A stretch of DNA of 64,000 bases, taken from positions 434,605 through 498,604 of the forward strand of contig JAJEKV010000182.1 in assembly GCA_021234155.1 (NCBI GenBank), in the 5' to 3' direction. Position numbers and translations under genes: made by a program. This stretch comes from Isoetes taiwanensis. Its lineage: Eukaryota; Streptophyta; Lycopodiopsida; Isoetales; Isoetaceae. Below the pieces are notes generated by a model. That model was not told where the DNA came from. It did no database searches and saw only the letters and a list, made by a program, of their open reading frames with translations. Shown piece after piece: positions 33,057 to 46,138 of the stretch (position 1 is the stretch's first letter; each line of letters begins with the position of its first letter).

Positions 33057-34891
33057 CATTTTTACGTCATGCCACATTGGCAGCATCCATTAGGGAGATG
33101 CATGTGAAACATTGTATATAGCCTAGGATGAAACGCGTTCATCTAAGATCTCCTTTGAACACATGTAATAAGCCTGCTGAACATGGCTACAGAAAAAATA
33201 CGGGCTCTGTCAAGGTAATATTCAGGATTGTTGGTGCTTATGCAACATGAAGCCAGACTTATATATGACCAACATGTGCGCATCTACTAAAGCCCTAAGG
33301 CAAGTAATGGGTGCTCTAAACATGAGCTTTCTCTAGGCTTAAAAATAAGTAATATACGTGTTGAACATTGTTGCAGATTTAAACACCGCACGTAATATGT
33401 ATAGATCTATGCTTAGGTTGTCTAAATCTTTAGAACTATGAAGATTTGACTAAGACATGTTCTCTTGCATGGACTAGTGCTGATAGCCACTGATATTTGG
33501 TTTATGGTCCATTAGTTATTTATTACTCATGAACATAAGAGAGCTATAGTGGCAGAAATTTGAAAGTGTCAATGTGGATAGAACTGTTGATATAAAATAA
33601 CAACAGATTTGACAAGCTTTCTTTAGGATGGCAGCATGTAGGCTAATCCTAATGTAGGTAGCTTTTGAATTTGCTTTGACAAGATGCCTGGCACAAGTTT
33701 TGTGAGGATTTTGTGCTAAATAGGTGGATCCAAGCTATACTCATAGTTACTCTATGGTTAAAACCCTAAGGGGCAGAAGATGTTATTCTCTACATCTAAA
33801 TGCATGGTTAAAAACGTGAATAATATCTGCATGTAGCTCGGATAATAGGCTGATGCAGGACGAAACTTTATGGCTGACTTGATGACAAGGATGATCATGA
33901 CTGGATCAGATTGCTCTTGTATAGGAGGCTTCCAGACCTCATCATCATGAACGTTCAAATTAACTTCTTCGCATGCATGCTAATTTAATGGATGCATGTA
34001 GGTTAAATAGTTAGGGCAGAGTTATGTTAGACACTCTTAGCTGGAAAAATAAACCTATCTATTATGTTTACGATTACATGCAAGGTGAAGGGCGAAAACC
34101 TCAAGAAATCTAAAGCTTACATGTTAATGACTTAGGCTCTTACCCTTCTAAGGCTAACTGTCCTCTGGTTTCACTGTAGGTAACATGATTTCTTGCTTCT
34201 ATGTGTGTTTTCCCATTATTTCAAATTGGAAAAGCTTATATGACAAGATGGCAAATGATGGAAGATTATTTCATTGGTTAAGTAACATAGTAGAGACCTT
34301 TGGGTCTCGGATATAAATTTGTATCCAACATGTTGGCTACCAACATGTTGGCTAAGGTCATTACTTTCATATCTAGTGATTCAAGTTTGGGAAGTCGTGT
34401 AATATAATTTTGCTGATTTTTTTTATCCCAGTTCAGAAAAACAGTCTTTTAAACATAAGAAAGTATTTTAAGAGTGGTAATACAAAGATTTATAGAGAAC
34501 ATTTTGGTTCTAAATGAAATGATGTTTATCAGCTCTCTAAGGATTTGAAACTTCTTGTAAATTGTCGAATCTGGTAATTTCTTTAGCCTGGATAAATGTT
34601 GATCATTTTAAGGCTTATGTCAAATATACACCTGTTTTGGATTAAGGCTGCATATTGGCCCGAATTGGTCTTTGCAAAAGTCCATGAAGGGTAAAAGTCT
34701 ATTTGAACGTATTAAAAATGTTTTTTTTTTTTCATAAGCTCAGTTCTCTAGTTATATCAGGGACTTTAAAATGGTTAGAATACAGGTGTATATAATTTCT
34801 TACTAATACTTGTTGGATATTTATAGGAATTGGCATTGGCTGGAAATGATAATTCTAACACGAATATTGCATATGCTGGATAATCCATGAC
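32883..34891. other. AT-rich spacer with a GATA microsatellite
   Basis: An uninterrupted (GATA)n run of about ten units lies at 33016-33057. No gene or element ends recognised in the rest. Confidence 0.6.
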
Positions 34892-34896
34892 ATAGG

Positions 34897-35489
34897 TGTT
34901 AGTCCTGTGCCTTCTGGTACAGGATTATTTATGCATACGACGGACCAAGTCAAGGCCAAGGATCCACAGTCAGGCACGGGTCAGTCGTCAAAGGCCCAGC
35001 AGAAGACCAAGCAGCAGACCACGCAGTCAAAGCCCGCGTCTGCTACCAAGAGGAGGCGCTCAGACAAGTGACGGGCCGTCACCGCCTGCGTCAGCGTCAG
35101 CGTGATTTCAGGCATTTCAAGAGGCACCGCCAGCATTCCTGCAAATCAGGCCTCCTTCCAGGAGTCGGCACCGAAATCAGTCATAGTGTCTATATTGGGC
35201 CAAAGGCCATTGTACTATATATATGAGTAGAGCTAGCGCTCTAGTTTTTAGATGAGTTTTTGAGTCTTGTCTCACTTTCAGTTTTCTCTCGATTGCGAGA
35301 GCTCATGTATCTTCATTTACATCAAGGAAGTTCATTATTGTGATCTCAGTGTTCTCTTTTGTTCTCTTTTCCTTTTCCTTGTTTTTCTTGCAAATCCCGC
35401 GTGACATAGCTTCCCGGATTCTCCTGTTAGATCCAAGGGTCCTCACAGAGGGCTGTCTTGCAGGAGTTCCCGAACCCAGACCCTAAACA
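34897..35489 (+). repeat. 5' LTR of the Tat-like element
   Basis: 593 bp from TGTTAGTCC to CCCTAAACA. The last 300 bp are close to identical to the 3' LTR. A TATA-like ACTATATATATGAG at 35214-35227 is conserved in both and is a plausible core promoter. The first about 210 bp (U3) match the 3' LTR only in patches. Confidence 0.8.
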
Positions 35490-35490
35490 C

Positions 35491-35506
35491 TGTCGCCGTT
35501 GCCGGG
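35491..35506 (+). other. Primer-binding site of the Tat-like element
   Basis: TGTCGCCGTTGCCGGG starts two bases after the LTR end. It is one mismatch from TGGCGCCGTTGCCGGG, the PBS I remember from Tat/Ogre-type plant elements. Confidence 0.6.
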
Positions 35507-35530
35507 TCTGATTTTTCTTTTCTTTCCATC

Positions 35531-37500
35531 ATGTCTGCTCGAGGTTTCACTCCTGAGGAACTTCTTTGCCAAACGGCGGCTCGACTGGAGCGTCATCAAC
35601 GACGCGAGGCTGTTCGGGATATGTATGACACTGCTTATGACATTGAGGGAGGTCGATCCGCAGAGCCTACTGCACCTCCGCACCTCGTGCTCCCACTGTG
35701 GTCTCCCCTCGTGTGTTGCTGTCATTGTTCAACCAACTCCCACAACATACCCCTGCCTCCAGCCTCACGCCCGCATATATTTCCTGCACTGAAAGACCTA
35801 TATCATGATTCCCTGTGCCATATTCCTCTTCCATCATGTTCTTCACCTCCTCTCTCACGGGATGCCGGCTACCATCAAGGCCCTTGGCCCTTCCGGCCTG
35901 CTACCACCAGCTCTCCATCTTTTCTCAAAGATGCCTCCTGCTTATCAAACCACTGACCTGTGTTTCCAATGAGGGCTGGCCTGCGCCTCCCCACCTATGC
36001 CGCCTATGACCACTGCTCTTCTGCCCCACCCCTTTGTTTCCGGCCCCAAAGTGGTTCCACCCTAGTGCTTCCTTTATATCCCCTAAACCCAATCCACTGG
36101 TTTCATGCTCAAGTCCTCTTTCCATCTCCCAGTAATTCATAACGAAGTCAGATCATCCTACCTTTGCAGCAACACTAAAGGCAACCTCTCGATCACCTGG
36201 GAGTGCAAGCCTGTGTGTACACACATGGAGGAATTTGAAGTTTTGGCCATTCTGAATGGTTTCAACTTAACTTACATTTTTTCACTACGCCAGAGCGCCT
36301 CATCGCGGTTAACAAAGCACAGCCACCGGAAGTCAAAAGTTGGCAAGAAATGAAACCGCTTTCTCGTCTCCATTATGGCACCACTTGGACGATGATCAAT
36401 TACTCCTCAAGCAATTCAATGACCTCTCGCCAAGAGCCCACTGAGTCCGCCCACCGTGACTGGCCTCATGATTCTCGCCAAGAACCTGAGTACCCACGCA
36501 AAGCCGATTCTCGTCTCTGCTCTCTCGCAGGCCTCTCCCCGCCATCTGATAATACCCGTCCCAAGTCTCCTGAGCGGTGCCATTGAACTGGTCAATCACT
36601 CCTTGGCCACGTTTCCTTTGCGTTGCTCGTGAACCTTTCATGCCCGGCCATGGTTCCCTAGAAACTGTCTACCGGTAGCTAAATCCACAACGCTACTAAC
36701 ATCCGGGGCACTATTTGTAAATACCAAGGTCATTTGGCAAATGAATGTAACCTCAAATGGCCTCCTCATTGTAAATGATGCAATATGTAACCACGCCCAC
36801 GAAATAGAATGCACCTGCTCATCCTACACCTTTGATACAATAATAAAATGGTCTCTTCAAGTCCGTATCAATTTCTAAATACAAGTAGTTTATATCCGCC
36901 TGAATATCCTCTGACCTACCAGCTAGATTACCAACCGCAGCAATCTCAGAGCCACGGACAAAGCAACTGGCCCCTCCCTTTGATCCTTCAAAGGCTCAAT
37001 GTTACCACGCAATGGGGGCTGCACCACCACGGTATGTCCCCAACTTCTCAAGTCTGCCCAACTCCGGTTCAAATCAACTGCCTCCATCCCATTACCCCTC
37101 ACGCTTTATCACCCAGGTGGGGCCAACGGTAAACAGCACCTCTGCTTTGAGAGAAAGCTCCCGCCGCCCCCAACACAAACAGATCTCAGCAGCCGCGCCT
37201 ACTTCCAATCCTATGGATCAACAAGCCTGGGAGGAGATTTATCAGCTCCCAACCTCCCGCCTCCAATGTGTCCACCAGCTTGGTCTTGTCTCACCTCCTC
37301 ACTCTGCTTCAACACCTTGACCATTCCCCACAGACATCGCGAACTCGCTTTTTATTGCAAATACCCCTGAAGATGATAAAAAGTCTACTGCAGACCCTCA
37401 GATCTGATAAACCCATGCCCCACGCCATGCCCAAAGTAGAGGGAAGTATCTTCAACTCATGCAGGCCGTGCCGTTATGTATTGTTGATAGCGCTTCTGCT
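35531..37500 (+). pseudogene. gag-like unit A of the Tat-like element
   Basis: A start-like ATG at 35531 opens MSARGFTPEELLCQTAARLE, and the frame runs to 35956 but becomes Pro/Ser-rich and unconvincing after about 60 codons. Blocks at 36120-36390 (around ACATGGAGGAATTTGAAG and TTGGCAAGAAATGAAA) recur in unit B. Many small indels prevent a continuous product. Confidence 0.45.
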
Positions 37501-37509
37501 TTGATGCTT

Positions 37510-37735
37510 TTTAGTCTTGTCTTCATCTTTTCGCTCGATTATGAGTCAGGCGTATCTTCATTTATACATCAAGGAAAGTTCATTATTATCTCAAAGAGTT
37601 CTTCTTTTGTTCTCTTTTTCCTTTTCCTTTTGCCGGTAAATCCCGCCGCGATTATTAAAGGCTTCCCCGATTCTCCCAGCGATCCAAGTGGTCCCTTTGG
37701 TCGGTGAGTTCTTTAACCCAGACCTTAACACCGCC
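37510..37735 (+). repeat. Internal, diverged third copy of the LTR end plus PBS region
   Basis: Matches 35260-35510 in order: GTCTTGTCT, TCGATTATGAG, ATCTTCATTTA, CATCAAGGAAAGTTCATTATT, the T-rich TTTTGTTCTCTTTTTCC, AATCCCGC, CCAGACCTTAACA and CCGCCGCTG. The element therefore contains an internal LTR-like segment. Confidence 0.7.
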
Positions 37736-37764
37736 GCTGTTTGGTCTGATTTTTTCTTTCCAGA

Positions 37765-39900
37765 CCATGTTCCGCTTCAGGTTTCACCGAGGAACTTCTT
37801 TGCTGCAAACCTGGCTGCTCTCCGACCGAGGCCATCTAAATCCATCGGTGGTTGTTCTGTAGATATGTATGATGACCTTATTCGCTTTGCTTTCATGGTG
37901 ATTTTACTTTTGTTTATTTCATTGTTTCAGAGTATATGTTTCAATTGCATTTTCCATAATATATTTGTTAGCTTTACGCTTTAATATTTTGCATTTCTTT
38001 AGTATTTATTAATATTTTTGGGGCATAATTTTTCTTGTATTGGCAGTTTTCATTTCTTTTCTTGCACGAAGCGCCACGTCCTTTTGCCTTCCGTACGCTT
38101 CAATACTCCACCTTTCATGCCTTCCTCGCCAATAAACCACCGGTTCCAATGAGCGGCCTCGGCGCCCCTTCCCCGCCCCATCTTCCTTAACCACCGCCTT
38201 CAGTCCCACCCTCGCCTGTTCAAGTGCTTCCACCTTCTGCAAAAGCTTTCAGATATCTCAACTCAATTCACCGTTTTTCCATGCTCGTTCCTTCATCTCC
38301 CAATTCAGTACCTGGAAGCCGACTTTATCCACTTTTGGCAACACTGCAACCTCGATCAGAGTGCTTCTACATGGAGGAATTTGTGCCTTGGCCATTCTCG
38401 GAATGGGTCAAACGTCAGCCTCATCATTGTTAATGGCTAATAATAAGAGTCACTGAAACAAAGTTGGCAAGAAATGAAAATCGCTTTTTCGCTTCTATTA
38501 TGGTACCACTGACACATGATTACTTCATTTTGCACTAATACCTTCAGTTAGGTGCCCACTTTAGTTCGCTTTCTGATGCAGGGATTGCTTAGTATTCTCC
38601 AACCCATCCTCACCTGCTTCCATCCCCCTCCCATCATCCTAATCTTCCACACGCAACCCCGAGCAGCCACTGAATCATCAATCACTCTACACGCTTTTTC
38701 TCGAGGTGTTGCTCTCTCAGAACCCCTTTCATGCCTCCTCTGCCATGGTTCCCAACCGCTCTCAGCCCTCTCAAGCAACGTTCACACCGGCCATCCGGGT
38801 GCACTATTTTGTACACGGTCATTTAAATGAATGCAACTCCTCAGAAAATGGCTCTCCTCACACAATGATGCAATATGCACTCACGCTTAATGTAAAGAAT
38901 GCACTTCTGTTCTCATCTCTCACACCTTTTCAGCAATAAATGGTCTTTCAAGTCCGCATCATACCTTCCCAACAACAACTACCAAGAATATCCCTCCCAC
39001 TAACAACAGCTGCAGATTTCAACAATCAGCAGCAATTCAAAGCAGCCTCCACGGGACAAAGTAACTGTCTCTCCTTTGATCCTTCCAAAGGTCCAATGTT
39101 AGCCAGTCATGAATGGGTCACACCACCACGCAGATAACCTCAACTTCCTCAAGTTCACCAACTTCCCGGGTTCAAATCAACCAGCTCACTGCCCCACGGC
39201 TTACTTCAACTCTAGGGGGTGTCAACGTAACAGGACCTCGCCTGCTTTTTGAGAGAAAGCCTCCCCTGCCAACAAATGGGGATCCTGCTGCCTGCATTTC
39301 CTAATCCTATGGATCATCAAGCTCAGAGGAGATTTTATCAGCCTCAACCTTTCCATTGCTTCATTTGAGACGGAGTTTTACTTTTACATTGGAGCGCATG
39401 ATGAAAAAGTACATATATATTTTTCCTTGCGATACGTGAATTTAAGTGGCTGTGGAAATAGCCTCTTTGCGGGAGATGATATGCTCACTTTCGCATCATT
39501 TTGAGCAAATTAAGGCGTTTCACGCTATGCCTGCAAAGTGATATTGCCATCATCCGCCACCGCACGCCATCCACGCCCGGCGTCGGTTTCCCTGCCGCGC
39601 CCCGCCGCAATCCGACCACCGCAATCTGGGACTTTTTTTCATATGTCCCTTTGGAACTTCAAGCATAAGATATATTCTTTATTCTACTCACTATTCTCCT
39701 CAAACTCCACCACTTCCTCAAGGACCGGCTATTTTCCCACGGTTCTCGGGTTGGAGCCGCTACCTCAACACCCACTTGCATGCCACGGTAAGCACTCATC
39801 ATCAATCATGTTCAAACCCGATGGTAAAGGTCAATCTCACACACTGATAAGCTCCTGGCTAACAATTGGGCATCAAACAATTATACCGCGTCCCCTATGA
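37765..39900 (+). pseudogene. gag-like unit B of the Tat-like element
   Basis: The unit begins CCATGTTCCGCTTCAGG, followed by GGTTTCACCGAGGAACTTC, which parallels unit A at 35528-35580. The ATATGTATGATGACC block parallels 35620. 38345-38510 parallels 36215-36390. Its similarity to unit A is well below that of the two terminal LTRs, so the duplication is older than this insertion or arose by recombination between elements. Confidence 0.5.
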
Positions 39901-40579
39901 CACATCAAGCTGGCAAATGGCCCACACGCCGCCCTCAAGGCAGTCACCTTTCTCCATATCAGCACAGGACTTCAAATTCCCTGGAATTTGTATTGAAAGT
40001 TGAGAAGATCCTCGTGACTATGAATGTTGTCAAAACAATTGCCACCAATCCTTTGCCAACGGTCATCCCTCAAACCGATCCGAACCGGCCAACTGACCAC
40101 GGCAAACGCCGAACCCTCCATTTCAATCGACCGCCAGCCCAAAATATTTATCATGTTCAAGTTTCCAGTTGGTCTACCTTCTCCTCTCTACCCCGAAAAT
40201 ATGTTATCTTGGTGACATGATTGATGTGACTAAGCGCCAGGTTTTGACTTTATTTATTTCGTAATCGTATTCAATCGCTTTGATTGATCTAATTTCTCGA
40301 TAGCCGTTTGATAAAATTATGTTGCCATGAAGTAACTTTGCTTTTATGATGATGCCATAGCTTCTTCACCACACGCGCGAAATGCTACTCCTCCCACATG
40401 TTTCAGCCTCGCCATCAGTTCAGACACCTGAGGTTGTTCTCATATTCAAACTCCGGCGGAAATCGTGGACATTGGAAATAATCACCAGTCCGCTAGCCGC
40501 TAAACTTCCCCTACTTAGCACGGCCAGACGCTGCTCGTAACAATTCAAACATATTTTGCTTGGAGCTACAAAGACCTTC

Positions 40580-41090
40580 TCGCGACGTAAAAGAGTTGGG
40601 GAACCTACTATTCCTACCAAACCGATGCACGCCTCTATATTCCAGCGGCAACGACAGCATGTGCTCAACCCAAACTATCGACCGCCAAGGCCTAAATTGA
40701 CAAACTCTTAGTCGCTGGCTTGATTTATGAGGTCAAACATCAATGGGTGAGCCCATTGTATTGCTCTCAAGCACAATGGCAAACTGCGGTTTTGGATTAC
40801 CGTAAAACTCACCGCTTAATGCGAGCGTGATCAATATTTTCCGCCCTTCACATGCACTCGTGTTCTTGAAGAAGTTGCTGGTCTCATGAGATGTACTCTT
40901 CATGGATGGTTTCTTCGGTACAATCAAATTTCTATCAAGAAAGAAGATCAACTTCAAACTACCTTCACACCTGTGGGGCACTTTTTATGCTCACAAGGTG
41001 GTCCCTTTGGTCTCTCAAACTCTCCTTCAACCCACAACCTCAGACGCCAGTCCTCCCTCATGATGTGCCCGATATTGTCCTCCACGCTCC
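40580..41090 (+). pseudogene. Ty3-type reverse-transcriptase fragment
   Basis: Across several frames I read FQRQRQHVLNPNYR, LIYEVKHQWVSPLYC and LDYRKTHRL, then GWFLRYNQISIKKEDQLQTT and FGLSNSPST. These correspond in order to the N-terminal RT motifs of Ty3 elements, including YEV-x-H-x-WVSP, DYRKLN, GFSGYNQI and PFGL. The GYNQI motif with -KEDQ- and -TTF- is typical of Tat-type RT. The frame shifts several times and the YVDD region is not recognised. Confidence 0.7.
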
Positions 41091-41224
41091 TACCCACCTA
41101 TTTGGTGGTCATTTTAGCGGCACCAGATGATGCTATAGAGAGTGAGCGATAAGATACGACAGTGAGAAGCAGATGGATGTTTTTCAGTTAACGGTTAAAG
41201 TTCATCGCCTGTGGATGACGTTTC

Positions 41225-41470
41225 TCTTGACTGGTCGCCACGCCACATCCTTTCAGCAAATGGGGAATGGATTTTGTGGGGCCTATGACTGGCGCGTATT
41301 ACCTGTGCCCGCCATATTCTGGTCATCAATACGGATATACCAATACGCAAAAGCTCGCGTCTTCCGCATAACACCGCCACAAGCACGCCTGCCCTTACAC
41401 CATTATCACGCATTTTGCCAGTCCCATCGAACCAGTGATCGTACGCGTATTTTGTCAATCATACCATCAA
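41225..41470 (+). pseudogene. Integrase-like fragment of the Tat-like element
   Basis: FQQMGNGFCGAYDW at 41258-41300 resembles the integrase start Q-x-W-G-x-DFVGP. The following bases, read one frame over, give GAYYLCPPYILV. The catalytic DDE residues cannot be followed further because of indels. Confidence 0.45.
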
Positions 41471-41730
41471 GGAGCCGACTCCGACTCTCCCAACCCAACA
41501 ACCACCAACTCTGTCTACCGGCCCAAAGCAACCAAACAAACCCCTCAACACCCCTCAGCACCCAGACCACACGCATCACACGCCGCCTCAACGCCCTTTA
41601 CTTACAACACCAAGATTGCACCGGCCATACCCTCCTTTCAAACTCGCTTATGGACAAGAAGCCTCATGCCTTGAATATATTTTTCCGACTTTCCGCTTCC
41701 AACTTGCTACAGCACATAATCCAACCATAG

Positions 41731-44700
41731 ACTTCTATGGAATGAGTGATTAATTAATTTTTTGATGAATTCGCGGATAGCTATATTTTCAGAGCTTTGC
41801 GGGATAATAAGTAGAATTTATGATAATGTTTTGTGAGATAGACATTCAAAGAAGGTGGTTTGGTTCTTCTTTAGATTCCTCAAGCTACAAAAAATCTTCT
41901 CCGCAAAGTTAAAGTTCATGGTTTGGTCCATCAAATTGTTCATGGTACGTTCTGCTTTCTTTAAGCCGTAATAATATTATCAATTAGATGGCACTCCATT
42001 ACCTACTGTTATCGGCTGGCCAAAATAATTTCTATATATATACAATGTAAAGTGACAATCATCCACCGTGATGTCAAGGCGTTCCAAACACGCATACAAC
42101 GATAGACTAAAAAAGCCATATATATTTATATATTATATATAGAGGTGAAATTTTTACATAAAATGTGAGTACCTATCTATTTCCAATCACTCATGAGCCC
42201 TATGAGAAAAACTGCTGAGAGCCCTATCTACAAAATCCTCCCAAAATTTACCCTCTACTCCTGCTAAGCGAGGCGGCGATATGGTACTAGTTCTCGCCGG
42301 TCCCAGCCGTGTGAATCACCTCCTTCCTCACTCTCCTATCCCAGGACGATGCCGCCCATCCCCGCACACCACCCATCCATGGGAATGCCACGCCAGCACC
42401 TCCACAGTCCAAGCAACCATCTTGCATGTTATCCACCTGTGCAGTTCAAGGCATGGTGCACTTATCGTGAAGTCCTCAAGTAGCCAGACATATACCGGTG
42501 TCTCAGCCTTCACCCAATCGCTTTCTGCCTTATATATAGCCAACAACCGCTGACCTCCCCATGATGACTTCAGAATTTGTTGATGAAGGAAGAACGCATA
42601 TTGGAATTTCATAGATATTTGTAATTTCGATGACTTTCATAATGATATTCCATTTCGAAGGCAGCAAGATAATGCTCTGCCATATTGTGTTCTATCATTC
42701 CCTACGCCTCACGCACCGCTCACCCTACCGCCAGACCCCAGCCGTACCTGCCTCTCACTGACCGGCCACCACACCGCCCCGCCCAACCCCCCTCCCAAAC
42801 CTTTTCAACATCTCGCTTTCCTTCCTCCGGGCCTCCCAAAACCGCCGCCCCGCCCTTCCCACGCTGGCTGCACCCAACCTCTACACTGCTTCTACCCGGG
42901 ATCCCGGCCTCTTGAGTCTCCAGGTTCTCGACGCCACCTTCGGTGGAGGCTCTCGCTCTGGTCCGAAATGAAGTGGGCGCGTAACGCCAGCGCTTTAATA
43001 CCGCACTGACCTCCGCTCTAACTGAATTATGTTCATCGCTTACATTTGCTACAGTTTCTGAACGGAGAGTATCAGGTCGAGCACTATTGAGTGAGTGTAT
43101 TTGAATTCCAGGCAACCGCATCCCCGGCAAACCTCTCATCTCACCACGACACAGATGCCCACCAGTCCGCGCCTTCTTATCACCGCACAAGGCAAACAGC
43201 GCATCGCCTTCACTAATATTAAAAGACCGGCGATATCTTCGTGGTTGCTTTACAAATTGTCGTATTTTATCAAGAACACCTACATCAATAAGCCGCTCTA
43301 TAATGTGGTGATCACCGCCATCCGCTTCCACTCCACCATATTGATTACAGATGTTACCGTACGCCTTCCATAGTCGCACGTATTAGAGCTGCTCCCTCCT
43401 CTCGCCTTTAGTTTAGCAGTGGCCATCTTCAAGTCTCTCATCATTATTATTCTCTCTCGTTTCATTGCCCCTTCCCATTTCTCATGCTTCCACTCGCCAC
43501 CTCGTGATTCCTTCCTCCTTCAAAACCCAACAAAGCCGCACCTTCACGCCATACCGTCAGATCAACACAACGCCACGACATGTCAATAAACTTTTTTTCC
43601 TCTCCACTAGGGGAGTCCATGCTATCCACTTCTCATCATGTTCCTCAACGCCATAAACACGGCACAACAGTTTCCCCGCACTTCCACATCCTCGCCATGT
43701 CAGACAATAGATGTTCGCTGTTGCCCTCAAGTTGTAAGAATCCCGTGAACTTCTCACGGGGTCTGCCCCACCTTCACGCTAACACGCAGTTCACTGAGGA
43801 CAAGCTTCAAGAAAAAGCACCCAGGCTCTTTGCACGCCCGCGGAGGATCAAGATTACCAATACCGGGCTTCGTTTGTTGATTGCCAGTGCTTAATTGTAA
43901 AATTCACTATTCAGAATTGTTGGTAGGTCAAGGCAGATTTCTTGTTGGATATGATAAAGATGATAAAGGCTTTTGAGATTGCCAGAGATATGAAGTTTTC
44001 GCAGATATAATTATACTAAGTTTAAGATTTTATGGGGGCTGCTGCGGACGCTGAGGTTTTAGAAGTTTCGCCACGCTGGATTTTCACCACGCTTTTCAAG
44101 ACGCCTTACGGGAGGTTGGTGAAACGTAGTGTACTATTGATGACGCCGAGATTGCCACGCCGCCTTTTAAATACCCCGGCAAATCTCTCTTCACAAGGCC
44201 CGCCATAAAAGCGTCCTTAACGCGCAAGTCAAAACCCATCCCCACCCTCTAACACGTCGCCCACGGATGAGGTTTCCACGCAGTCATAGGGTTACATTGA
44301 TATAGTTCTCCATATGTTCACCGTCGAATTTTGCTATTCCTTCCGCCATTATAGATTATGGGTTGCCCGCCACCCTCTCTTCCAAATGCATACGCGGCAG
44401 AGGATCGCTCACGCGCGCCGTGATTTCTCTGGATTGGCCGCACTCTCTCCGCTGGAAGACAAAGGCCTACCGCGGCCCCTTTGGTCTCGACCTCATTCAC
44501 CGAAGACCCTGATTTTACCTTCAGGTTGTTCACCAACATGTATGCATCTTTCCATGACTTATCCTATTGATATACAAGACAATTGCGGATGGGCCACATC
44601 GGTCTCTTAGGATTTCATACTGTTGTTATTGATACTAACTCCTATCGAAGATTGCGGATATTAACCCCACGCCCCAACGACCTTCCTGCTCGCCCTACCA

Positions 44701-45579
44701 ACCCAGAACCGAACAAAGAAAATCTCAAGCAATCCCTCCGATCATTCGCTTCGTCCAGTTTATGCAACACCATGTACACAATCAAGTGTTGGACAGCAAG
44801 ACAATACCAACAAGTTGGGATAGTCCTCCCGCCCATACCTACTTTCTTTCGCTTGATAGACTAACAGGCTGATTCCGGGATTTTAATCTGAGATCGTGAG
44901 CACTTCAAGAGTTCCACGCTTCATCAGGTATGGAGCATTTTCCATATATATTTCACTGGTGTTCGGCTTCGCCTCAGATGGATTCTCCGACTGCTTTCCC
45001 TTTGACAAAGGTTTTGATTTGCCACGGCTGGTGGATTCCTCCCTCAGATCTCGACGGATCTTCGGTGGATCCCCGCTTTTGTCGACGCCCGAGTGGAAGA
45101 TGGTGCCACCTTGGACCTCATACAATGCAAATTGATCTTATATTGCTAATGAGCTGCGGTTAAGTAAACGCCCGCTGATGCACTTCATGGCCTTTGATAC
45201 CTCTTTTTGCACGCCGCCACCAGCCAGACCCTTCCGGGCCTCAATCATTGCCGCTTCTCAGGTTGCCCTCGCGCATTCGTGTTCCTTAACGGCAATATTC
45301 CATCTTTAACATCGCAACCTCATCGCCGAAGTCAGGTTTTCGGCTCTCGTGACCGCCCTTCATGGAGTGCTGCCGCTCGCTCTTCTCGTCTATGTCGCCT
45401 TTGAAGACATGGTGCTTCTAAATTCCTCATTGATGCCGATCCCGCCTTGGCTCGCTTAACATTTCCTGATGCTTAAACACGCTAGATCTTTATTAGATGC
45501 ATTTATATTGACGCTTCGCCCCTGTAGAGGGGATCACTTTTCAACCGCTGGAGCTCGAAATACTTTCTCTTCCTTTTTC
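41731..45579 (+). other. 3' interior of the Tat-like element, uninterpretable
   Basis: C-rich, coding-like composition without continuous frames. An AT microsatellite interrupts at about 42118-42142. The long minus-strand frame at 42720-43379 arises from this composition and has no domain. Confidence 0.4.
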
Positions 45580-46133
45580 TACTCGGTACGTTGGTGGGAG
45601 CAATGATCATGGCGCATAATGGCCAGCCGTTTCGCGGATCCATAGCCAGCATCGCCGGGCTGCTGGGGCCCGCTAGGCGTTAGCCCACGCTAGCCGTGCC
45701 CGCTACCGCGGTACTGGCAGGAGGCGCTGCATGCGACGACTTCCGCCACGCCTGCTGGCCATGGATTCCGTAGACATTTCAAGAGGCACCGCCAAAGATT
45801 CCCAGAATCGCCTCCGTGAGTCGGCGCCGTCGATCAGTGTCTATATTGAGCCGTGTTGTACTATATATATGAGTAGAGCTAGCTCTGGTTTTAGATAAAG
45901 TTTTTGAGTCTTGTCTCACTTTCAGTTTTCTCTCGATTGCGAGAGCTCATGTATCTTCATTTACATCAAGGAAGTTCATTATTGTGATCTCAGTGTTCTC
46001 TTTTGTTTTCTTTTCCCTTTTCCTTGTTTTTCTTGCAAATCCCGCGTGACATAGCTTCCCGGATTCTCCTGTTAGATCCAAGGGTCCTCACAGAGGGCTG
46101 TCTTGCAGGAGTTTCGAACCCAGACCCTAAACA
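45580..46133 (+). repeat. 3' LTR of the Tat-like element (left border uncertain)
   Basis: 45834-46133 is nearly identical to the last 300 bp of the 5' LTR, including the TATA-like segment and the terminal CTAAACA. Upstream, patches such as ATTTCAAGAGGCACCGCCA (about 45777) still match, but most of U3 does not. No polypurine tract adjoining a TGTTAG start was found. Confidence 0.7.
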
Positions 46134-46138
46134 ATAGG

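Larger units (their letters stand above)
34892..46138 (+). mobile_element. Tat/Ogre-like Ty3 LTR retrotransposon, decayed
   Basis: Bounded by the 5-bp direct repeat ATAGG (34892-34896 and 46134-46138). The 5' LTR starts TGTTAG and both LTRs end CTAAACA, giving TG...CA termini. A PBS-like site follows the 5' LTR. Inside lie two diverged copies of an LTR-end plus gag-like unit, then recognisable Ty3-type RT and integrase fragments. No frame longer than about 200 codons is convincing. The interior is more GC-rich than the flanks. Confidence 0.75.

Noticed and set aside
42720-43379. Minus-strand frame of 219 codons
   Set aside because: It lies inside the decayed Tat-like element. It is Gly/Arg-rich from a C-rich plus strand and has no recognisable domain.
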